A stretch of DNA of 64,000 nt. Source: Ecdyonurus torrentis. Taxonomy: Eukaryota > Arthropoda > Insecta > Ephemeroptera > Heptageniidae. The DNA lies in NCBI GenBank assembly GCA_949318235.1, contig OX439129.1, positions 21,686,402-21,750,401 on the forward strand, in the 5' to 3' direction. Under the pieces are notes generated by a model. It was not told where the DNA came from. It did not search any database and worked only from the letters and a program-made list of their open reading frames with translations. The position numbers and the translations under genes were made by a program. Position 1 is the stretch's first letter. The number at the start of each line of letters is the position of its first letter. Shown in pieces: positions 60,201 through 64,000 of this stretch.

Positions 60201-61439
60201 CAAGTGTACAACTTGAGAACGATATAAAAAGAAAAGCCAATGAACTTTTTCAAAAAAACATATCTAAATGAAAAAGAATAAAACTCTCTTTTAAGTGTTC
60301 TTATACAACCAAAAAAAAACTCTTAAAGTTAAAGGGTTTTATAGAAATTTAATTTGATATTCCGTGTAACTCATGATGTGTGTAAAAAAAAATTAAACAG
60401 TGGTTTCCTTTCTTTTTATTTTAAAAGAAACGTTTGTTAAAATGAGACGACTTGAAAAATAGGTGTATCAAAGTGGGTATACGTTTTCTACTTAATAAAT
60501 GAACGAGACAAATGGCTATGAACTCCAATGGACAGTTAGGGAATTTGACTTTTTTTTACAAGAGTTTTCTCTGGGGAGTTTGATACGATAATGTCACAAC
60601 ATATTGAACTAACCAATTTTCCTCAAGTTCTAATTTTATTAACTTCAAGTTACAATACGACTCGTTTACTTTTATAAAAATGAACCCATTACATTTTATT
60701 CATACAATAAGTATTATTCTAAATAACACACATTTTTACTAATAAGATAATTTAATATAAAGTTACTTTAACTAACAACTCAATACAATTTACTAATTTT
60801 TTTTATACCTTGGCTTGTAAATTGTAAACAATTTTTTTTGATCAAAAAAAAAAATAATAATAATAAAAAAATAAGAAATTTGTTTTCGAAAACTTATTAT
60901 AATTGGATTTTTTTTTTTTTTTTTTTTTTTTACGTAATACAAAATGTGTATATAATTTACTAAAACCTATTACTATTATTATAGCTAAAGAATTAAAGCT
61001 ATTATATTTCACCACATTAAACTGTTATAGTATATAATATGTAATTGCTTTACATCTCCAGCAAGTTATTATATAAGTGAAAAGTTTTTAATAGCTAAAT
61101 ATTATATTTCTTTATATCTTTTCCTATAACAATATCCGTTTTGAAATTGATATGACTAGGAGTGATAACCCGTACAGGGTTCGTTGGTTACATTACATAT
61201 TACAATCTTAAATATATTTGATCCATTACGAATCTCCACCTACTTTTTTTTTGTGTGTGTAGTTATAGTACTGCCTTGATCGTAAAAACACTATACAGTA
61301 AATGAGGCGTCCGAGTAGTAATCATATCTCACCCATTGTAACACTATAGTACATACAGCTTCTCTTTTACTTAAAATAGATATAAGGTACTTTGATGTTT
61401 TGGGGATAGAAGAAAACGGTGATAAAATTTCTTGATGTC

Positions 61440-61745
<306 letters not shown>

Positions 61746-64000
61746 CAGAATAACATAAGAAACTGCATTAAAACTATGAAATATACTATGTATTTTTATA
61801 CTACAATTTATATCTTTAAAAAAATGTAATTGTACATCTGAATCTTTTACGATCGGTTACACACATAAAACTTTACTATGTACCTTAAATTGATAAAAAA
61901 ATAAACAATATTTTTACGCACACTAGAGTTATTTACGTAAAAAATATAATGACATTGAATGCTTAATAAAACAATATAACAACTACTGGAAGTCATTAGC
62001 AATCTTCATGTTAACGTCACATCATGAATTTTTTTTTTCGATCAAAAAAACACACGCAGTTTTGAAACACGAATATGTTTTCATGTGTATAGTATAGTGG
62101 TTTATTACAGGAACTGTCATAGAAAAAAAAAGGGAGAATGTCAGTAAATTTTCTCTTCGCGATGCTGAAGAAAAAAAATAATGTCATGATTACATAGAAA
62201 GTTAACGTTTAAGGGAGGGAGAGTAAGATAGTAGTAAATGTAACAAAAACTATACACTAAGAGCAATTCTAAATCAAAATAAATAAATAAAAAAGTAAAA
62301 AAAGAGAACAATGTTTTAATGTCAGTAAAAATATAATATTATATGTCATTATTTGATTTAATGATCATTGCTTTAACTTTTAACTTTTGTATGTAATGTT
62401 CATAAAGTGCAATTAGGACAGGAAGTGAATCAGTATAATAATAAATCGATACATAAAAGTGTTTTATAATGTATAGCTGATATAAATCTATATATTTTGT
62501 TTGTAAAATAGTTTTATGAAAAGAAGCAGTCGTATTAAATTGAGTAGCAAAACGGGAGAAAAATAGCAAAACGTTGAGAAAATACACTTAAAATAAACGA
62601 TAAATTTTATCATCAAGTTATTAATTACAATTATTACTACTATTATTATTTCTAAAATATTTATTCTATGAAATTTAATATGTGTTTGTATCTTCATGAT
62701 ATCCCTTAAGAAATTTAAAATGTGTTTGCATCTTTATAATATATATCCCTTCCGTTATTACGTCTATGGCATAATAAAGTTTAAATTTCCAAACAAAATC
62801 TTGTTCATATATACATAAATGTTATTATGCGTACATCTTTTTTTTACTGTCCTTCATTTAAAAAAATCCTGACTATCCTTTTTTATTTTTATCACAAATA
62901 TTTGCAAGTCCACTCCCAATGTAAGTGTTTGCAATTTTGTTAAAAAAGATAACAAATTTAGAACCTCGTTTTTATATTCAGATTGTGTAAATAAAAAGTT
63001 AGATACTGTTTATAAAATATATATTATATATGTTAAATAAAAATAAACTTTATTCTTTAATAACATATCGTCCATAAATGAGATAAAAAATTTAAAAATT
63101 AAGTATCAAACTAACAATTTTATTACCTTACAAACTCATACACAATCTAAAACAAAAGTACATGATAATAATCAGTAATAAAACACATTTTTTAACTAAT
63201 GAAAAACCACTAAAAAACCTGTTGTGAAACTATCGCGTGAGGAGAGAATACTGAAAATTATTAAATCAATATTTTACTTTAACGATGACGTTTTTTTACT
63301 TACTGTTTTAAATATAAAACACTAAAGCCATTAAAAAAAAAACTGGAATTTGGATATTGATGACGCTCAATTTCATAAGTTTAGCTGCTTCTATGATTTT
63401 TTATTTACGTTTTGTTTACATGTTTTATAAATATATATAAATAATAAGTTAAATAATATAGAATGTTTTTTTTGTGCTGTCTAGAATAGCTAACAAGGTC
63501 CCGAGCCCCCCCCCCCCCCCCCCCCCAGATGTTTTACAGAAATGCAGATGGAGTTTGACACACCATTATTTTAGAAATCATTGTAAGTTCACGGAACTCT
63601 GCAACTTTTTATGTTAATTAAAATACTTTTTTTTTAAATCCATGCTTTTTTAACATAAAAGTTGAAAAAAAAAACATAAAAAATGCTGACATAAATTTAG
63701 TGCGTTTAAAGTTTTTTTTTAACGTTACATTACATTAGTTTTAACAGAAACAATAAATTTTCTCGATTGAATTGTAGGCCTTGTATACAAAGGGCGCATA
63801 CATATACACATTTGAAGTGTGTTAATGCATACTTAGGGTAAAAATCACTTTAAGCTTTGAAAATGCTTATTAGTTTTTTAATCACCATATACAATATAAT
63901 ATATTATAGTAGTTTTTATTTTTTCTTTATTTATGGGTATTTTTTATGGTTTCTCTTATATTTTTTTTCCTTAAAAAAATCTGAATAACCACAGAGGAGA

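Overview
The window is animal nuclear DNA, most likely arthropod and plausibly a crustacean, though the species is not identifiable from sequence alone. The evidence is spliced genes with GT-AG introns, AT-rich intergenic DNA, long TA, TC and GA microsatellites, and families of LINE, foldback and Penelope-like repeats. Every splice model below was read by eye; frame continuity across all exons is the main support.

Layout. (1) 1-14799, plus strand: the last 35 exons, 2083 codons, of midasin (MDN1), the giant AAA+ ATPase of 60S ribosome assembly. They cover the helical linker, the acidic stretch and the C-terminal MIDAS/VWA domain. (2) About 16993-20880, minus strand: an APE-type non-LTR retrotransposon with an intact endonuclease-reverse transcriptase frame, preceded by an ORF1 that begins with the C-terminal half of a TARG1/OARD1-like macrodomain. 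(3) 21278-32258, minus strand, with a probable 5' UTR exon at 33623-33715: a 20-coding-exon, 1270-residue gene. It joins an IS1595/ISXO2-like transposase-derived domain to a POGZ-type zinc-finger cassette. Its introns carry a hammerhead-ribozyme retroelement (22911-24561), a Tc1/mariner-type MITE, two other TIR or foldback elements and a fossil copy of one of its own exon edges. (4) About 33716-54950: an AT-rich gene desert with microsatellites and a few GC-richer islands that may be regulatory. (5) 55145-56203, plus strand: a small two-exon gene for a 168-residue proline-rich protein whose C-terminal part contains a near-ideal BH3 motif. A perfect CRE (TGACGTCA) lies about 150 bp upstream. 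(6) 56204-64000: more AT-rich DNA with no gene recognised.

The genes do not form a pathway. The four most interesting items are the candidate BH3-only protein, the pair of hammerhead ribozymes inside a Penelope-like repeat, the ISXO2-transposase/POGZ zinc-finger fusion, and the macrodomain carried by a LINE. All four rest on motif reading and need database comparison.
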